This document shows, piece by piece, positions 63,329 to 64,000 of a stretch of DNA of 64,000 nucleotides. The stretch lies in the NCBI RefSeq assembly GCF_030848805.1, contig NC_092358.1, positions 6,572,001 through 6,636,000 of the forward strand, written 5' to 3'. The translations under genes were made by a program, and so were the position numbers. Numbering within the stretch: the stretch's first letter is position 1; every line of letters starts with the position of its first letter. The notes beneath the pieces are model-generated. The model had not been told where the DNA came from. It saw only the letters and a list, made by a program, of their open reading frames with translations, and made no database searches. The DNA comes from Temnothorax longispinosus (lineage: Eukaryota; Arthropoda; Insecta; Hymenoptera; Formicidae).

Positions 63329-64000
63329 GGAAAGTTCTCCGGCAACCATTCCTTACTAACGAGCATCCGTCAGCGTGATAATTGAAGCGTTCGCGGCAAG
63401 AGAGAGAGAGAGAGAGAGAGAGCCGATCGGTAATTAATAACACCTTCAAACTTGTTCAACATTTCTCATCGACTTCTCCTAAAACGTTTTCTTCACGTTT
63501 TCTACAGTCGCAACAAGTTTAAGTGGATCTTAAAAGATTTTGAGACTTTTTAATTGCTTTTCTTTGGATCTTAACTCCGCGATCGTTTCAAACTTGAAGT
63601 AGATTTCGTATCTTTGGATTTTCCAGTACTGATTTCGTACGCTTCTTTATCATGATAATTATTGCTGCTAATCCCGCTAATGACTGAAGGCCGAAGATAA
63701 CTCTTACATTATGTGAGCAGGTTAACACTGGCTGCGTTCAGCCGATACTCCGCTAGCCTAGCAATCGTGAGCAGTCGCTCGTTTCCTCTTCTTTGACTCA
63801 ATGGATTAAAAGGAGAGGAAACGAGCGACTGCTAGGCTAGCGGAGTATCGGCTGAACGCAGCCACTGACTTTTTGCGAGCGCTTGGATTAACGACGGATC
63901 GGAATTGTGTAATATATGAAATTTTGTACATACTCATTAGCGCTAATGAAATAGTTACTGATCGATGTTTTGTCAGCCATCTGTCTCGCTATCAATCGCT
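63329..64000. other. PWWP2 3' flank
   Basis: Probable 3' UTR and downstream DNA with a (GA)n tract at about 63402-63421 and the MITE at 63730-63863. No further exon was recognised before the window ends. Confidence 0.5.
63730..63863. mobile_element. 134-bp palindromic MITE with ACT target-site duplication
   Basis: The arms of about 54 bp are almost perfectly complementary, beginning GGCTGCGTTCAGCCGATACT and ending with its complement, with a loop near 63790-63815. ACT flanks both ends (63727-63729 and 63864-63866). It has the same size class, 3-bp target duplication and GG-T-CGTTC-type end as the 42644-42774 element, so it is probably the same family. It lies about 400 bp beyond the PWWP2 stop, perhaps within its 3' UTR. 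Confidence 0.85.

Noticed and set aside
1..64000. CRISPR-like or bacterial operon structure
   Set aside because: All repeats are palindromic transposons, segmental duplications or microsatellites; genes are spliced eukaryotic genes.

Overview
This is an AT-rich insect nuclear window. Spliced genes, short introns, GC-rich promoter islands and many small palindromic DNA transposons suggest a hymenopteran, probably an ant. That placement is inference; no rRNA, mitochondrial or other marker fixes the species. No tRNA, rRNA or CRISPR array was seen.

Left third (1-26000): two copies of an unrecognised, Lys/Glu-rich multi-exon gene (here gene X) lie about 18.4 kb apart in the same orientation (1-6602 and 18426-24956). 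Copy 1 has two in-frame stops, a frameshift and no 3' exons. Copy 2 has all ten exons (18184-25997) but carries a +1/-1 pair of frameshifts in its largest exon. Between them are two minus-strand flavin amine oxidase (spermine oxidase-like) genes: a decayed copy at 7066-9221 and an intact eight-exon copy at 10411-13958. A small three-exon gene of unknown function (16081-17966) follows.

Middle (26700-32400): a compact housekeeping cluster. GTF2H3 (TFIIH p34) is on plus and converges on CDC26 (anaphase-promoting complex) on minus. CDC26 is divergent from ING3 (plus), and the two share a CpG-rich island at about 29380-30090.

32400-44400: no convincing functional gene. It holds an array of diverged repeat modules on the minus strand, each with remnants of short exons and splice-donor-like sites. 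Part of the array is duplicated again as 34806-38690 and 39878-43275.

44600-49900: two sideroflexin (mitochondrial amino-acid carrier) paralogues in tail-to-tail orientation, one close to SFXN2 (minus) and one divergent (plus).

50000-63400: the upstream region and seven exons of a PWWP2A/B-type chromatin reader (plus, 754 codons), with a GA-rich, CpG-rich promoter and a 6.1 kb first intron.

At least ten palindromic or long-inverted-repeat elements are scattered through introns and intergenic DNA. One supplies the 5' splice site of the decayed amine oxidase gene. Exon joins below were deduced by hand from reading frames, splice-site consensus and phase agreement; no transcript data were available.
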